Source: Colwellia sp. RSH04
GTDB taxonomy: Bacteria > Pseudomonadota > Gammaproteobacteria > Enterobacterales > Alteromonadaceae
NCBI RefSeq assembly: GCF_003545765.1
Contig: NZ_QXIO01000012.1
Location: 37,362-101,361 of the forward strand
Length of the DNA stretch: 64,000 bases
Direction of reading: 5' to 3'
Shown here: positions 9,785 to 20,169 of the stretch, one piece after another
Layout: every line of letters begins with the position of its first letter
Numbering within the stretch: the stretch's first letter is position 1
The notes under the pieces: generated by a model
Database searches by the model: none
What the model saw: the letters and a program-made list of their open reading frames with translations, nothing else
What the model was told of the DNA's origin: nothing
Made by a program: the position numbers and the translations under genes

Positions 9785-9922
9785 ATATATAGCTAAGCTA
9801 TATATAGGGGTAAACAGTGAAATAGGCCCCTGATATGGGGTTTTTTCGTTTTTACAGGTTGAATAAATCTTGAAAAATGAAAATTACAGCAAAATATCGC
9901 TGGGCTATATGCCCTTTTTTTG
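9785..9922 (+). promoter_or_regulatory. rimP leader: tandem attenuator hairpins
   Basis: Untranslated leader of the rimP-nusA-infB operon. It contains, in order: a perfect 10-bp inverted repeat with a 1-nt centre (9785-9794 / 9796-9805); a GGGG at 9807-9810 that could pair with CCCC 9827-9830; a terminator-like hairpin CCCC-TGATAT-GGGG followed by six T (9827-9846); and a second hairpin GGGC-TATAT-GCCC followed by seven T (9902-9921), ending 66 bp before the rimP start. GGGG 9807 and GGGG 9837 compete for the same CCCC, which is the arrangement of an antiterminator/terminator switch. A rimP-leader family of attenuators has been described in gammaproteobacteria. The stems are only 4 bp, so the switch is inferred from layout. 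Confidence 0.65.
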
Positions 9923-9987
9923 TACCTAAATTTTATATGGTCATGCTTATTTACTAAGGAAGTGAGTAGTGTGGCAGGAGAAAAATA

Positions 9988-10446
9988 TTGGCTAAATTTG
10001 AACAAAAACTAACTGAAATGTTAAGACCAGCAGTTGAAGAAACTGGTAAGGAATTACTCGGTGTTGAATTTATAAGTGCTGGTAATAATTCAGTTTTACG
10101 TTTGTTTATTGACCATGAAAATGGCATTAATGTTGATGACTGCGCCGAAGTTAGCCGTCAAGTTGGTGCTATTTTGGATGTAGAAGATCCTATTAGTAGT
10201 GAGTACAACCTTGAAGTATCATCTCCTGGCCTTGATAAACCTCTATTTGATTTAGAGCATTTTCAAGCCGTTGTAGGTGAAACGATAAACGTTAAATTGT
10301 CGATACCATTAAATGGTCGTCGTAAATTTAAAGGTGAATTGGTTGCTATTGAAAACGATACGTTAATTGTTGCTGTTGATGGCATAGATTATGAGTTGGT
10401 TTTCAGTAATGTTGACAAAGCAAATCTTGTCGCAAATTTTGAATAA
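9988..10446 (+). CDS. rimP: ribosome maturation factor RimP
   Basis: Assembly factor for the 30S ribosomal subunit, cytoplasmic. The 152 residues align along the whole length with E. coli RimP, including the N-terminal EQKLTEM, INVDDCAEVSRQV, LDVEDPI and YNLEVSSPGLDKPLF segments and the KANLV end. Translation starts at TTG 9988, preceded by AGGAG at 9976-9980; no upstream ATG fits. First gene of the operon with nusA and infB, 15 bp before nusA. Confidence 0.96.
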   Translation: MAKFEQKLTEMLRPAVEETGKELLGVEFISAGNNSVLRLFIDHENGINVDDCAEVSRQVGAILDVEDPISSEYNLEVSSPGLDKPLFDLEHFQAVVGETINVKLSIPLNGRRKFKGELVAIENDTLIVAVDGIDYELVFSNVDKANLVANFE

Positions 10447-10461
10447 TAAGGGCTAAGTAGC

Positions 10462-11958
10462 ATGAGTAAGGAAGTATTACTGGTTGTCGATGCAGTTTCT
10501 AATGAAAAAGCATTACCCCGAGAAAGTATTTTTGAAGCGATGGAGACTGCTTTAGAAACAGCAACAAAGAAAAAATATGAAGGCGACATCGTTGTTCGTG
10601 TATCTATTGACCGCATTACAGGTGAATTTGATACTTTCCGTCGTTGGCTGGTGATTGATGAAAGTGAAACACCAATGGAAAATCCATATGCAGAAATGAG
10701 CTTAGAAGCAGCGCAATATGATGATCCAGAACTTAATGTTGGTGATTATGTCGAAGAACAAATTGAATCAGTAAAGTTTGACCGTGTCACAACACAAACA
10801 GCGAAACAAGTTATTGTTCAGAAAATTCGTGAAGCAGAACGAGCGTTAGTCGTTGATGCTTACCAAGAACAGTTAGGTGAATTAGTTACTGGTGTGGTGA
10901 AAAAATCAAGCCGTGATAGCGTGATTTTAGATCTAGGTAATAACGCAGAAGCTGTAATTTACCGTGATGACATGTTACCGCGTGAATCTTTCCGTCCAGG
11001 CGATCGTGTTCGAGGTTTGTTATATGAAATTAAACCAGAAGCTCGTGGCGCACAATTATTTGTAAGTCGTACTAAGCCTGAAATGTTAATTGAGTTATTT
11101 CGCGTAGAAGTACCAGAAATTGGCGAAGAAATGCTTGAAATCAAAGGTGCAGCTCGTGATCCTGGTTCAAGAGCTAAAATTGCAGTTAAAAGTAACGACA
11201 AACGTATTGATCCTGTAGGTGCTTGTGTTGGTATGCGTGGTTCTCGTGTACAAGCTGTTTCAGGTGAACTTGGTGGTGAAAGAGTTGATATCGTTTTACA
11301 TGATGATAACGTTGCCCAGTTTGTTATTAATGCCATGGCACCTGCTGAAGTTGCTTCAATTATTGTTGATGAAGATAAAGGTACAATGGATATTGCTGTA
11401 GAAGAGGGTAACCTTGCAATGGCAATTGGTCGTAGTGGTCAAAACATTCGTTTAGCAAGCCAGTTAACTGGTTGGGAATTGAATGTCATGACTGTTGAAG
11501 ACATGAAAGAGAAACACCAAGCAGAAAATGACAAAGTATTATCGTTATTTACTGATAAGTTAGATTTAGATGAAGACTTCGCAGCATTACTTGCAGAGGA
11601 AGGCTTTACTTCTTTAGAAGAGATAGCTTATGTGCCAGTGGCTGAAATGCTTGAAATTGATGGTTTAAATGAAGAGATCATTGAAGAACTTCGTGATAGA
11701 GCGAAAGAAGCATTAACAACTCAAGCCTTAGCAAGTGAAGAAACACTTGAAGGTGCTGAGCCAGCGGAAGATTTATTAGGCCTTGAAGGGTTAGATCGTC
11801 ATTTAGCGTTTGTTTTAGCAAGTCGTGGTGTATGTACACTAGAAGACCTTGCAGAGCAAGGCATTGACGAAATTAGTGATATTGAAGAATTAGATGAAAC
11901 CAAAGCGGGCGAGCTTATCATGGCTGCACGTAACATTTGTTGGTTTAACGAAGAATAA
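10462..11958 (+). CDS. nusA: transcription termination/antitermination factor NusA
   Basis: RNA polymerase-binding elongation factor acting in pausing, termination and antitermination. The 498 residues show the N-terminal polymerase-binding domain, an S1 domain (about 135-200, [16 protein letters not shown]), two KH domains (including [19 protein letters not shown]), and two C-terminal acidic repeats (about 365-425 and 440-495), as in E. coli NusA (495). It lies between rimP and infB in the conserved order; NusA often controls its own operon through the leader. Confidence 0.97.
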   Translation: MSKEVLLVVDAVSNEKALPRESIFEAMETALETATKKKYEGDIVVRVSIDRITGEFDTFRRWLVIDESETPMENPYAEMSLEAAQYDDPELNVGDYVEEQIESVKFDRVTTQTAKQVIVQKIREAERALVVDAYQEQLGELVTGVVKKSSRDSVILDLGNNAEAVIYRDDMLPRESFRPGDRVRGLLYEIKPEARGAQLFVSRTKPEMLIELFRVEVPEIGEEMLEIKGAARDPGSRAKIAVKSNDKRIDPVGACVGMRGSRVQAVSGELGGERVDIVLHDDNVAQFVINAMAPAEVASIIVDEDKGTMDIAVEEGNLAMAIGRSGQNIRLASQLTGWELNVMTVEDMKEKHQAENDKVLSLFTDKLDLDEDFAALLAEEGFTSLEEIAYVPVAEMLEIDGLNEEIIEELRDRAKEALTTQALASEETLEGAEPAEDLLGLEGLDRHLAFVLASRGVCTLEDLAEQGIDEISDIEELDETKAGELIMAARNICWFNEE

Positions 11959-11981
11959 TTAACACCGGGAGAAAATTATAG

Positions 11982-14666
11982 ATGGCAGATATAACGGTAG
12001 AAGAACTCGCCAAAGAAATCGGTACACCGGTGGAACGCTTAGTGAGTCAGTTATCTGATACAGGCGTGAATAAATCGGCAACTGATAAAGTTTCACAAGA
12101 AGAAAAAGAAACTTTACTCGAGCACCTTAAAAAGCAACATGGAGATGATTCATCTTCTAAGCCTAACAAGTTGACATTAAGTCGTAAAACTAAATCAACA
12201 TTAACCTTAGGTCATGGCAGTAAAGCCAAGTCGGTAAATGTTGAAGTACGTAAGAAACGGACTTATGTTAAGCGTAGCGATCTTGAAGAGCAAAAGTTAG
12301 CGGAAGAAGCAGCTAAAGCAGAAGCTGAAGCGCAAGCTAAAGCTGAAGCTGATGCAAAAGCGAAAGCAGAAGCAGCAGCTAAAGAAGCTGAAAATGCTCG
12401 TGCAGTTGCAGCGGCTAAAGCAGAAGCTGAAGCAGAGAAAAAAGCAGCCGCAAAAGCAGAAGCTGAAGCAAAAGCGAAACAGGCAGCAGTAGAGAAAGCT
12501 AAGAACATTGAAAAAACAGTGGCTGAGCCTGAAAAAATTGTTGAAAGTGAAGAAGCAAAAAAACTTCGCTTGCAACAAGAGAAAGAGCTTGCTGCAAAGG
12601 TTGAGGCTGAAGCTAAAGAAGCTGCAGCAGCAGCTAAAAAACTTGCTGAAGAAAATGAAGCTCGTTGGAAAGAGCAAGAAGCTGAACGTAAAGCAAAAGA
12701 AAAAGAAGTTGTTCATTTAACCTCTTCTAAATATGCGCAAGAAGCTGAAGATAAAGTTGATGCTGCTGATGAAGGTGCTGGACGCCGTCGTAAGAAGAAA
12801 AAAGGTGCTACAGACAAGAAAGGTCGTGATGCACGCTCAGCAAGAGGTCGTAAACAAACCTTATCAGCTCCTCAAAGTTTAAAACATGGCTTTACTAAAC
12901 CAGTAGAAACAAAAGTTCAAGATATACGTATCGGTGAGACTATTTCTGTTGCTGAACTTGCTAATAAAATGGCAAAGAAAGGTGCAGAAGTTGTTAAAGT
13001 AATGTTTAAAATGGGTGCCATGGCAACTATTAACCAAGTTATTGACCAAGAAACAGCAGCATTGGTTGCTGAAGAAATGGGCTTTAATGTGGTATTAGTT
13101 AAAGAAAATGCATTAGAAGAAGCAGTACTTGCTGATCGCGCTCATACTGGTGAAGAAATCACTCGTGCGCCTGTAGTAACGATTATGGGTCACGTTGACC
13201 ATGGTAAAACGTCACTACTAGATCACATTCGTGAAGCTAAAGTTGCCGATGGTGAAGCTGGTGGTATTACACAGCATATCGGTGCGTATCATGTAGAAAC
13301 GGGTCATGGCATGATCACTTTCTTAGATACTCCAGGTCATGCGGCATTTACCGCAATGCGTTCACGTGGTGCAAAAGCGACAGATATTGTCATTATCGTA
13401 GTTGCTGCAGATGATGGTGTAATGCCACAAACAATTGAAGCAATTCAGCATGCGAAAGCATCTGAGGTGCCAATTATTATCGCAGTAAACAAAATGGATA
13501 AAGAAACTGCAGACCCAGATCGTGTTAAAACTGAGTTATCACAACATGATGTTATCCCTGAGGATTGGGGTGGTGATGTTCAATTTGTTCACGTTTCAGC
13601 TAAAACTGGCTTAGGTATTGATGAATTATTAGATTCAGTATTATTACAGTCTGAAGTACTAGAGCTAACAGCTGTTGTTGATAAAATGGCTAACGGTGTA
13701 GTTGTTGAATCTAAACTAGATAAAGGTCGTGGTCCTGTTGCTACCGTGCTAGTTCAAGAGGGTACATTGAACCAAGGCGATATCGTATTATGTGGTCTAG
13801 AATATGGCCGTGTACGAGCGATGCGAGATGAAAATGGTAAATCAATTCAATCGGCTGGTCCTTCAATTCCTGTAGAAATACTTGGGCTAAGTGGTGTTCC
13901 TCAGTCTGGTGATGAAGCAACAGTGGTTAAAGATGAGAAAAAAGCACGAGAAGTTGCTTTGTATCGTCAAGGAAAATTCCGCGATGTTAAGTTAGCACGT
14001 CAACAGAAATCTAAACTTGAAAACATGTTCGCTAATATGTCGGAAGGTGAGGTTTCAGAAGTTAATGTGGTATTAAAATCTGATGTACAAGGTTCATTAG
14101 AAGCTATCTCTGACTCATTGTTAAAACTTTCTACTGATGAAGTGAAAGTACGTATTATTGGCTCAGGTGTTGGTGGTATTACTGAAACTGATGCCACTTT
14201 AGCAGCCGCTTCTAATGCAATTGTTGTTGGCTTTAACGTACGTGCTGATGCATCTGCGAGAAAAGTGATAGAGACTGAAGGTGTTGATCTTCGTTATTAC
14301 AGTGTAATTTACGCGCTAATTGATGAAGTTAAACAAGCGATGAGCGGTATGCTAGCACCTGAATTTAAGCAAGAGATTATTGGTCTTGCTCAAGTTCGTG
14401 ATGTGTTTAAATCACCTAAAATTGGTGCAATTGCTGGTTGTATGGTTACTGAAGGGACTATCAAACGTAGCGCTCCAATACGTGTATTACGTGAAAACGT
14501 TGTTATATACGAAGGTGAGCTTGAATCTTTACGTCGCTTTAAAGATGATGTACAAGAAGTTCGAAACGGTACTGAATGTGGTATCGGTGTTAAGAACTAT
14601 AACGATGTACGCGTTGGCGACCAAATTGAAGTATTTGAAACAGTTGAAGTAAAACGCTCACTGTAA
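11982..14666 (+). CDS. infB: translation initiation factor IF-2
   Basis: GTPase that places initiator tRNA on the 30S subunit. The 894 residues match E. coli IF2-alpha (890). There is a short N-terminal IF2N domain, then a long Ala/Glu/Lys-rich coiled region (about 95-275), then a second IF2N-like domain. The G domain follows with G1 GHVDHGKT (about residue 402), G3 DTPGH, G4 NKMD, and then the C-terminal beta barrels. ATG 11982 follows a GGGAG at 11968. Internal starts giving shorter IF2 forms are possible but were not assigned. Confidence 0.97.
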   Translation: MADITVEELAKEIGTPVERLVSQLSDTGVNKSATDKVSQEEKETLLEHLKKQHGDDSSSKPNKLTLSRKTKSTLTLGHGSKAKSVNVEVRKKRTYVKRSDLEEQKLAEEAAKAEAEAQAKAEADAKAKAEAAAKEAENARAVAAAKAEAEAEKKAAAKAEAEAKAKQAAVEKAKNIEKTVAEPEKIVESEEAKKLRLQQEKELAAKVEAEAKEAAAAAKKLAEENEARWKEQEAERKAKEKEVVHLTSSKYAQEAEDKVDAADEGAGRRRKKKKGATDKKGRDARSARGRKQTLSAPQSLKHGFTKPVETKVQDIRIGETISVAELANKMAKKGAEVVKVMFKMGAMATINQVIDQETAALVAEEMGFNVVLVKENALEEAVLADRAHTGEEITRAPVVTIMGHVDHGKTSLLDHIREAKVADGEAGGITQHIGAYHVETGHGMITFLDTPGHAAFTAMRSRGAKATDIVIIVVAADDGVMPQTIEAIQHAKASEVPIIIAVNKMDKETADPDRVKTELSQHDVIPEDWGGDVQFVHVSAKTGLGIDELLDSVLLQSEVLELTAVVDKMANGVVVESKLDKGRGPVATVLVQEGTLNQGDIVLCGLEYGRVRAMRDENGKSIQSAGPSIPVEILGLSGVPQSGDEATVVKDEKKAREVALYRQGKFRDVKLARQQKSKLENMFANMSEGEVSEVNVVLKSDVQGSLEAISDSLLKLSTDEVKVRIIGSGVGGITETDATLAAASNAIVVGFNVRADASARKVIETEGVDLRYYSVIYALIDEVKQAMSGMLAPEFKQEIIGLAQVRDVFKSPKIGAIAGCMVTEGTIKRSAPIRVLRENVVIYEGELESLRRFKDDVQEVRNGTECGIGVKNYNDVRVGDQIEVFETVEVKRSL

Positions 14667-14716
14667 CTTAAATTATTGCGAATTAATTTAATGTCACAGT
14701 AGGTGGAATATATTTA

Positions 14717-14738
14717 AAAAGGGGCTTATGCCCCTTTT
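14717..14738 (+). terminator. rho-independent terminator after infB
   Basis: Stem AAAAGGGGC / GCCCCTTTT with loop TTAT, 9 bp, running into a T-tract. It lies 50 bp after the infB stop and 54 bp before rbfA, so it probably reduces transcription between the two halves of the superoperon. Confidence 0.85.
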
Positions 14739-14791
14739 GTGTTGTTAATTGAAAACTAAGCTATCAAGTCTTAGTTTCATAGGAGTATACG

Positions 14792-15199
14792 ATGGCTAGA
14801 GAATATGCCCGTACTGATCGTGTAGGTCAGCAAATCCAAAAAGAAATTGCCGTTATTTTAATGCGTGAGATAAAAGATCCCCGCTTAAGTATGACAACCG
14901 TTTCAGCCGTAGAGGTCACTCGTGATTTAGCTTATGCAAAAGTTTTTGTAACTTTTTTCAATGATAATGAAGATGAAATTAACGCGTCGCTTGAAGTATT
15001 ATCAGAAGCAGAAGGTTATATTCGCTCATTACTTGGTAAGCGCTTAAGAGCGCGTATTATGCCTCACTTAAGGTTTGTTTATGACAAATCTATGGCTGAA
15101 GGGGTAAGAATGGGTAACTTGGTAGATCAAGCCATTGCCAGTGATAGCAATAGCACTAATGAAAACCCTTCTGAAGACAAAAACGAGCAGGGTGAGTAA
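14792..15199 (+). CDS. rbfA: ribosome-binding factor A
   Basis: Late 30S assembly factor that binds near helix 1 of 16S rRNA and matters for cold growth. The 135 residues have the RbfA KH-like fold signature: [18 protein letters not shown] at the start, [20 protein letters not shown], and LRFVYDKS near the end. It is preceded by AGGAG (14782) and followed 3 bp later by truB. Confidence 0.97.
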   Translation: MAREYARTDRVGQQIQKEIAVILMREIKDPRLSMTTVSAVEVTRDLAYAKVFVTFFNDNEDEINASLEVLSEAEGYIRSLLGKRLRARIMPHLRFVYDKSMAEGVRMGNLVDQAIASDSNSTNENPSEDKNEQGE

Positions 15200-15202
15200 A
15201 CC

Positions 15203-16150
15203 ATGGCAAAGCGTAGAAAAGGTCGAGCAATAAATGGTGTTTTATTATTAGATAAACCTTATGAAATGTCTTCAAATCATGCGCTTCAAGCAGTGAAGCG
15301 CATTTATTTTGCTCAAAAAGCAGGACACACTGGTGCATTAGATCCACTTGCAACAGGCATGCTACCAATTTGCCTAGGAGAAGGAACTAAATTTTCTCAA
15401 TTCTTGTTAGATACAGATAAGACTTACCAGGTTAGGGCAAAGTTAGGTATTCGTACAACAACAAGCGATGCTGATGGCGAAATAGTCAGTGAAAAGCCTG
15501 TCAATATTTCTAGTGACCAATTGTTAAATGCATTAGAAAGCTTTCGTGGTACTACCAAACAAATCCCTTCAATGTATTCGGCATTAAAGTATCAAGGACA
15601 ACCCCTATATAAATATGCACGTGAAGGTATAGAAGTACCAAGAGAAGCACGAGATATAACCGTATTTTCTTTAGATTTACTTCGTTTTGAAAATGATGAA
15701 GTTGAATTAAAAATACATGTATCTAAAGGAACCTATATTAGAACTATTATTGATGATTTAGGTGAAATATTAGGTTGTGGTGCTCATGTTGCTGATTTAA
15801 GACGGTTAGGCGTGGGTAATTACCCTATAGAGCGAATGGTTACGCTTTCGCATGTTGAATCATTACTTGAACAAGCTAACGAGCAAGGTATTACACCGTC
15901 AACATTGTTAGACCCTTTATTACTGCCTATGGAAAGTGCGGTAGATGGTATGCCAGCAGTATATGTTGATGATATGTCGGCTAACTTTTTAAGGCATGGT
16001 AACCCTGTACAAGCTCATAATGCACCTGCTGAAGGGAGTGTTCAAGTCTATGTGGGGGAAGATGAAAGTGATGAGCAAGCTGAATTCATTGGCGTTGGTC
16101 AAATAAATGATGATGGCTTGGTTGCACCCAAACGAATCGTTGTAATTTAA
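15203..16150 (+). CDS. truB: tRNA pseudouridine(55) synthase
   Basis: Makes pseudouridine-55 in the T-loop of tRNAs. The 315 residues correspond to E. coli TruB (314). The catalytic Asp47 is in [15 protein letters not shown]. The [14 protein letters not shown] and [12 protein letters not shown] segments are typical, and a PUA-like C-terminal part follows. It is separated from rbfA by only 3 bp and is therefore translationally coupled. Confidence 0.97.
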   Translation: MAKRRKGRAINGVLLLDKPYEMSSNHALQAVKRIYFAQKAGHTGALDPLATGMLPICLGEGTKFSQFLLDTDKTYQVRAKLGIRTTTSDADGEIVSEKPVNISSDQLLNALESFRGTTKQIPSMYSALKYQGQPLYKYAREGIEVPREARDITVFSLDLLRFENDEVELKIHVSKGTYIRTIIDDLGEILGCGAHVADLRRLGVGNYPIERMVTLSHVESLLEQANEQGITPSTLLDPLLLPMESAVDGMPAVYVDDMSANFLRHGNPVQAHNAPAEGSVQVYVGEDESDEQAEFIGVGQINDDGLVAPKRIVVI

Positions 16151-16158
16151 ACCATGTT

Positions 16159-16183
16159 AAGAGTATTTAAGTTAAGTACTCTT
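16159..16183 (+). other. hairpin downstream of truB
   Basis: AAGAGTA (16159-16165) and TACTCTT (16177-16183) form a 7-bp stem just after the truB stop. No T-tract follows, so this looks more like an mRNA-processing or stability hairpin than an intrinsic terminator. Confidence 0.4.
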
Positions 16184-16238
16184 ACGGCGTTATTTTAGGC
16201 ATGATGAAAAGTAAAATAATAGAGGTGAAAGGTTTACC

Positions 16239-16266
16239 TTGCAATTTACTTGCTTACTGCTAGAAT
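16239..16266 (+). promoter_or_regulatory. candidate sigma-70 promoter of rpsO
   Basis: TTGCAA (16239-16244) and TAGAAT (16261-16266), separated by 16 bp, lie about 110 bp before rpsO. The resulting leader could hold the S15 autoregulatory fold known in E. coli, which I could not verify. Confidence 0.5.
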
Positions 16267-16374
16267 ACGCGCTCTTTCGTCATCGATGCTGAATTAGTGT
16301 TTGGCTTGATGGTTATTTAATACTTTATTTTACAAAACTTTGTATCGATAAAGTTCACACTAAGGATAAAAATT

Positions 16375-16644
16375 ATGTCTTTAAACGCTGCTGAAAAAGC
16401 TGCAATTGTTGCAGAATACGCACATAAAGAAGGTGACACTGGTTCTCCAGAAGTACAAGTTGCTTTGTTATCAACACAAATCAACCACTTACAAGGTCAC
16501 TTTAAAGAGCACATCCATGATCACCACTCACGTCGTGGTTTATTACGTATGGTTGCTCAACGTCGTAAGCTTCTTGATTACTTAAAAGGCAAGAACGTTG
16601 AACGTTACTCTGCTTTAATTGAAAAGCTAGGTTTACGTCGCTAA
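16375..16644 (+). CDS. rpsO: 30S ribosomal protein S15
   Basis: Primary-binding 30S protein that contacts the central domain of 16S rRNA. The 89 residues equal the E. coli length, with the conserved [25 protein letters not shown] and [22 protein letters not shown] regions recognised in parts. RBS AAGGA at 16362. It stands between truB and pnp, the usual order, and is followed by its own terminator. Confidence 0.98.
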   Translation: MSLNAAEKAAIVAEYAHKEGDTGSPEVQVALLSTQINHLQGHFKEHIHDHHSRRGLLRMVAQRRKLLDYLKGKNVERYSALIEKLGLRR

Positions 16645-16671
16645 GACAAATTTTCAATAGAAAATTTACTG

Positions 16672-16697
16672 AAAGGAGCCGATTGGCTCCTTTTTTT
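16672..16697 (+). terminator. rho-independent terminator after rpsO
   Basis: Stem GGAGCC / GGCTCC with loop GATT, extended by A/T pairs, followed by seven T. It separates rpsO from pnp. Confidence 0.92.
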
Positions 16698-17014
16698 ATG
16701 CGTTTTTTTCGTTTTAATGACAAATAATGTAAAACTTTGATCTTTTTTGTTGTTTCTAACCCTCTCATTGTTTTTCACACTGGTAAATCACGTACAGGGC
16801 AGTATAATGTGCGAGCAATTTATTAAGTTGCAACGTGTTACTGCTACTTCAATCTATTTTTGATTTTAGTTAACAGCGGCATATAAAAGATATAATCAAT
16901 CAAACTGTATAATTTTTTGTTCAACTCTTCTTTGCTTTTGCTATGAGTGAATAAATAATTGTACAGATTGATTAACGTTTATAAATAATCAAATATATAA
17001 AGGACATTAATTAG
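16698..17014 (+). promoter_or_regulatory. pnp leader region
   Basis: A 317-bp AT-rich gap before pnp with several TATAAT hexamers (16803, 16891, 16908). The best spaced is TTAACA 16870 - 15 bp - TATAAT 16891. In enterobacteria this region carries the RNase III site through which PNPase autoregulates; no clear long duplex was recognised here. Confidence 0.35.
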
Positions 17015-19132
17015 ATGTTAAATCCGATTACTAAAAAATTTCAGTTTGGTCAACATACTGTAACATTAGAAACTGGCGCAATCGCGCGTCAAGCAAGTGC
17101 TGCTGTTATGGCAAGTATGGACGATACAAGTGTATTAGTCTCTGTAGTTGCTAAAAAAGAAGCCGTTGCTGGTCAAGACTTCTTCCCGCTAACAGTTAAC
17201 TATCAAGAAAGAAGTTATGCTGCTGGTAAAATCCCAGGCAGTTTTTTCAAACGTGAAGGTCGTCCATCTGAAGAAGAAACATTAATTGCACGCTTAATTG
17301 ACCGTCCAATTCGTCCATTATTCCCAGAAGGTTTTACTAACGAAGTTCAAGTTATCATCACCGTTGTTTCAGTTAACCCTGAAATTTCTCCTGATATCAT
17401 TTCATTAATTGGTACTTCTGCTGCATTAGCTATTTCAGGTGCGCCATTCAATGGTCCTGTGGGTGCTGCACGCGTTGGTTACACTGACGGTAAATATTTA
17501 CTTAACCCATTACAGTCTGAGTTACCTGAAAGTGAACTTGACTTAGTGGTTTCAGGTACAGATTCAGCAGTATTAATGGTTGAATCAGAAGCTGACGTGC
17601 TTTCTGAAGAGGTTATGTTAGGTGCAGTTGTTTATGGTCATGAGCAAATGCAAACAGCTATTACTGCAATTAAAGAGTTTAAAGCTGAAGTTAACAACCC
17701 AAGCTGGGATTGGTCTGCGCCAGAGAAAAACACTGAGTTAGCAGCAAAAATTGCTGAGTTATCAGAAGCACAAGTTAATGAAGCGTATCAAATCACTGAA
17801 AAAGCGGTACGTTATGAACGTGTTGCTGAAATTAGAAACTCAGTAGTTGAGCAATTACTTGCTGAAAATGAAGAGCTTGATGTTCAAGAAGCAAAAGATT
17901 TATTCCATGACTTAGAGAAAACGGTTGTACGTGGCCGTATTACTGATGGTAACCCTCGTATAGATGGTCGTGATCCTGAGTCAGTTCGTGCTTTAGATGT
18001 AATGACAGGTGTATTACCACGTACTCATGGTAGTTCTGTTTTTACTCGTGGTGAAACGCAAGCATTAGTTACAGCAACATTAGGTACTCAACGTGATGCT
18101 CAACGTTTAGATACTATTATGGGTGAGAAAACTGATGCATTCATGCTTCATTACAACTTCCCTCCATATTGTGTAGGTGAAACAGGCTTTGTTGGTTCTC
18201 CTAAGCGTCGTGAAATTGGTCATGGTCGTCTAGCTAAGCGTGGTATGTTAGCTGTAATGCCTACGGTTGAAGAATTCCCGTATGCTGTTCGTGTCGTATC
18301 AGAAATTACTGAATCAAATGGTTCATCTTCAATGGCATCAGTTTGTGGTACGTCATTAGCACTAATGGATGCAGGTGTTCCAATCAAAGCCTCTGTTGCT
18401 GGTATTGCAATGGGTCTTGTTAAAGAAGGCGAAAAGTTTGTTGTTCTTTCAGACATTTTAGGTGATGAAGATCACTTAGGTGATATGGACTTTAAAGTTG
18501 CGGGTACTACAGAAGGTATCACTGCTTTACAGATGGATATCAAAATTGAAGGTATCACGCAAGAAATCATGCAAATTGCTTTAAACCAAGCAAAAGCTGC
18601 ACGTACGCATATCTTATCTGTTATGGATGAAGCGATTGCTGGCCATAGAGACGACATTTCAGAGTTTGCGCCTCGTATTCATACAATGAAAGTTAGTCAA
18701 GATAAGATCCGCGACATTATTGGTAAAGGTGGTGCAACTATTCGTCAATTGACTGAAGAAACAGGCACGACTATTGAAATTGATGATGATGGTACTGTTA
18801 AAATTGCGGCAACTGACGGCGAGCAAGCTAAAGATGCTATCGCAAGAATTACAGCACTTACGGCTGAAATTGAAGTAGGTACTATTTACACTGGTAAAGT
18901 AGTTCGTATCGTAGACTTTGGTGCTTTTGTAAATGTATTACCGGGTAAAGATGGTTTAGTACATATTTCTCAAATATCAGAAGAGCGTGTTAATAATGTA
19001 AGTGATGTGCTTTCTGAAGGACAAGAAGTTACGGTTAAAGTACTTGAGGTTGACCGCCAAGGCCGTGTACGTTTAAGTATCAAAGAAGCAATTGAAAAGC
19101 CTGCTGAAGAAGCGGCGCCAGTTGAAGAATAA
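17015..19132 (+). CDS. pnp: polyribonucleotide nucleotidyltransferase (PNPase)
   Basis: 3'-5' phosphorolytic exoribonuclease and degradosome component. The 705 residues hold two RNase PH domains (about 10-140 and 310-545), joined by an all-alpha domain. These are followed by a KH domain (about 553-610, with [15 protein letters not shown]) and an S1 domain (about 620-690, [18 protein letters not shown]). RBS AAGGA at 17001. The C-terminal acidic end is short. Order rpsO-pnp-nlpI is as in E. coli. Confidence 0.98.
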   Translation: MLNPITKKFQFGQHTVTLETGAIARQASAAVMASMDDTSVLVSVVAKKEAVAGQDFFPLTVNYQERSYAAGKIPGSFFKREGRPSEEETLIARLIDRPIRPLFPEGFTNEVQVIITVVSVNPEISPDIISLIGTSAALAISGAPFNGPVGAARVGYTDGKYLLNPLQSELPESELDLVVSGTDSAVLMVESEADVLSEEVMLGAVVYGHEQMQTAITAIKEFKAEVNNPSWDWSAPEKNTELAAKIAELSEAQVNEAYQITEKAVRYERVAEIRNSVVEQLLAENEELDVQEAKDLFHDLEKTVVRGRITDGNPRIDGRDPESVRALDVMTGVLPRTHGSSVFTRGETQALVTATLGTQRDAQRLDTIMGEKTDAFMLHYNFPPYCVGETGFVGSPKRREIGHGRLAKRGMLAVMPTVEEFPYAVRVVSEITESNGSSSMASVCGTSLALMDAGVPIKASVAGIAMGLVKEGEKFVVLSDILGDEDHLGDMDFKVAGTTEGITALQMDIKIEGITQEIMQIALNQAKAARTHILSVMDEAIAGHRDDISEFAPRIHTMKVSQDKIRDIIGKGGATIRQLTEETGTTIEIDDDGTVKIAATDGEQAKDAIARITALTAEIEVGTIYTGKVVRIVDFGAFVNVLPGKDGLVHISQISEERVNNVSDVLSEGQEVTVKVLEVDRQGRVRLSIKEAIEKPAEEAAPVEE

Positions 19133-19156
19133 GTAAAATTTTACGAATTCTTTGTT

Positions 19157-19183
19157 AAAAGGGAGCCTTATGGCTCCTTTTTT
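19157..19183 (+). terminator. rho-independent terminator after pnp
   Basis: GGAGCC (19162-19167) and GGCTCC (19172-19177) with loop TTAT, flanked by AAAA and six T. Stem and loop closely resemble the rpsO terminator. Confidence 0.92.
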
Positions 19184-19237
19184 GTATATAATGCTCAGTA
19201 CTTATTCAGTATAGCTTTTTAATTTTAAGGCATTTTT

Positions 19238-20152
19238 GTGCACTCAATGATCAATAAAGTCGTATTTCCTTTGGTAATGGCCTTAGCTCTCTTTAATCAA
19301 GGTTGTAATTCAACAACGACATTAACCACTCCTAGTAATCCCGCAAAAATGGGCGAACTCATTATTGCTGAACCATTACCAGTAAATTATAAAAGCGAGA
19401 TTGCAATAGCTCGATTATCTGAAGTACTTACTCGTGTTCAAATATCAGAAGAGCAAAGAGCTCAGCTTTTTTATGACCGTGGAGTATTGTTTGATAGTGT
19501 AGGGTTACGTTCTTTAGCAAGACTCGATTTTAGTAGAGCCCTACAGCTAAAGCCTAATTTAGTTGATGCATATAACTTTTTAGGTATTCACTACACACAA
19601 ATGCAAGAGTTTTCGCAAGCTTATGAACAGTTTGATTCTGCGTTAGAATTAGCGCCATTGCATGAATATGCTTATTTAAATCGAGGTATAGCATTATATT
19701 ATGGCGCTAGACCAGAACTTGCAGTACAAGACTTTGAAGCCTTTCACCATCAGCAACTTGATGATCCTTACCGTATATTGTGGCTTTATTTAACAGAACA
19801 TGAAGTGGATGCTAAACAAGCTATTCACCAACTAAACAAACGAATAAAAAATGTAGATGATAGAACGTGGGCTAAGCAAGTCATTAAAATGTACATTGGC
19901 GAGTTATCTCAACAAGAGTTTATTAATAGCTTAACGTATGGTGTTGAAACCAATAAACAGTTAACAGATCGACTATGCGAAGCCTATTTTTATTTAGGAA
20001 AGTATAACCAAATTTTAGGGGATGAACTGGCAGCGGCAAACTTCTTTAAACTATCACTTAGCACTAATGTTTATGAATTTGTTGAACATCGTTATGCTAA
20101 GTTAGAGTTAGATTTAATGTCTAGTACTAAAGCTTTGAGCACTGTTCCTTAA
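19238..20152 (+). CDS. nlpI: NlpI-like TPR lipoprotein
   Basis: The 304-residue protein has a hydrophobic signal ending in FNQGC, giving a probable lipidated cysteine (residue 23 from the GTG start). About three tetratricopeptide repeats follow (about 75-180; ARLDFSRALQLKPNLVDAYNFLGIHYTQ is read in parts). This matches NlpI, the outer-membrane lipoprotein adaptor that in E. coli presents the endopeptidase MepS to the protease Prc. Synteny directly after pnp supports the name. GTG 19238 has AAGG 7 bp upstream; ATG 19247 is an alternative with poorer spacing. The lipobox is not canonical (Asn at -3). Confidence 0.85.
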   Translation: MHSMINKVVFPLVMALALFNQGCNSTTTLTTPSNPAKMGELIIAEPLPVNYKSEIAIARLSEVLTRVQISEEQRAQLFYDRGVLFDSVGLRSLARLDFSRALQLKPNLVDAYNFLGIHYTQMQEFSQAYEQFDSALELAPLHEYAYLNRGIALYYGARPELAVQDFEAFHHQQLDDPYRILWLYLTEHEVDAKQAIHQLNKRIKNVDDRTWAKQVIKMYIGELSQQEFINSLTYGVETNKQLTDRLCEAYFYLGKYNQILGDELAAANFFKLSLSTNVYEFVEHRYAKLELDLMSSTKALSTVP

Positions 20153-20169
20153 CATTACTTTCACTTAAA

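Noticed and set aside
9379..9987. A tRNA gene upstream of rimP, as found in E. coli.
   Set aside because: No cloverleaf arms or T-loop consensus could be found in the region.
12297..12716. Antisense open frame of 139 codons opposite infB, very rich in Phe and Cys.
   Set aside because: It is the mirror of the Ala/Glu/Lys-rich low-complexity stretch of IF-2; no RBS and implausible composition.
16672..19183. Near-identical GGAGCC/GGCTCC hairpins after rpsO and pnp as a dispersed repeat family.
   Set aside because: Both are ordinary T-tailed terminators directly after genes; similarity is limited to the short stem.
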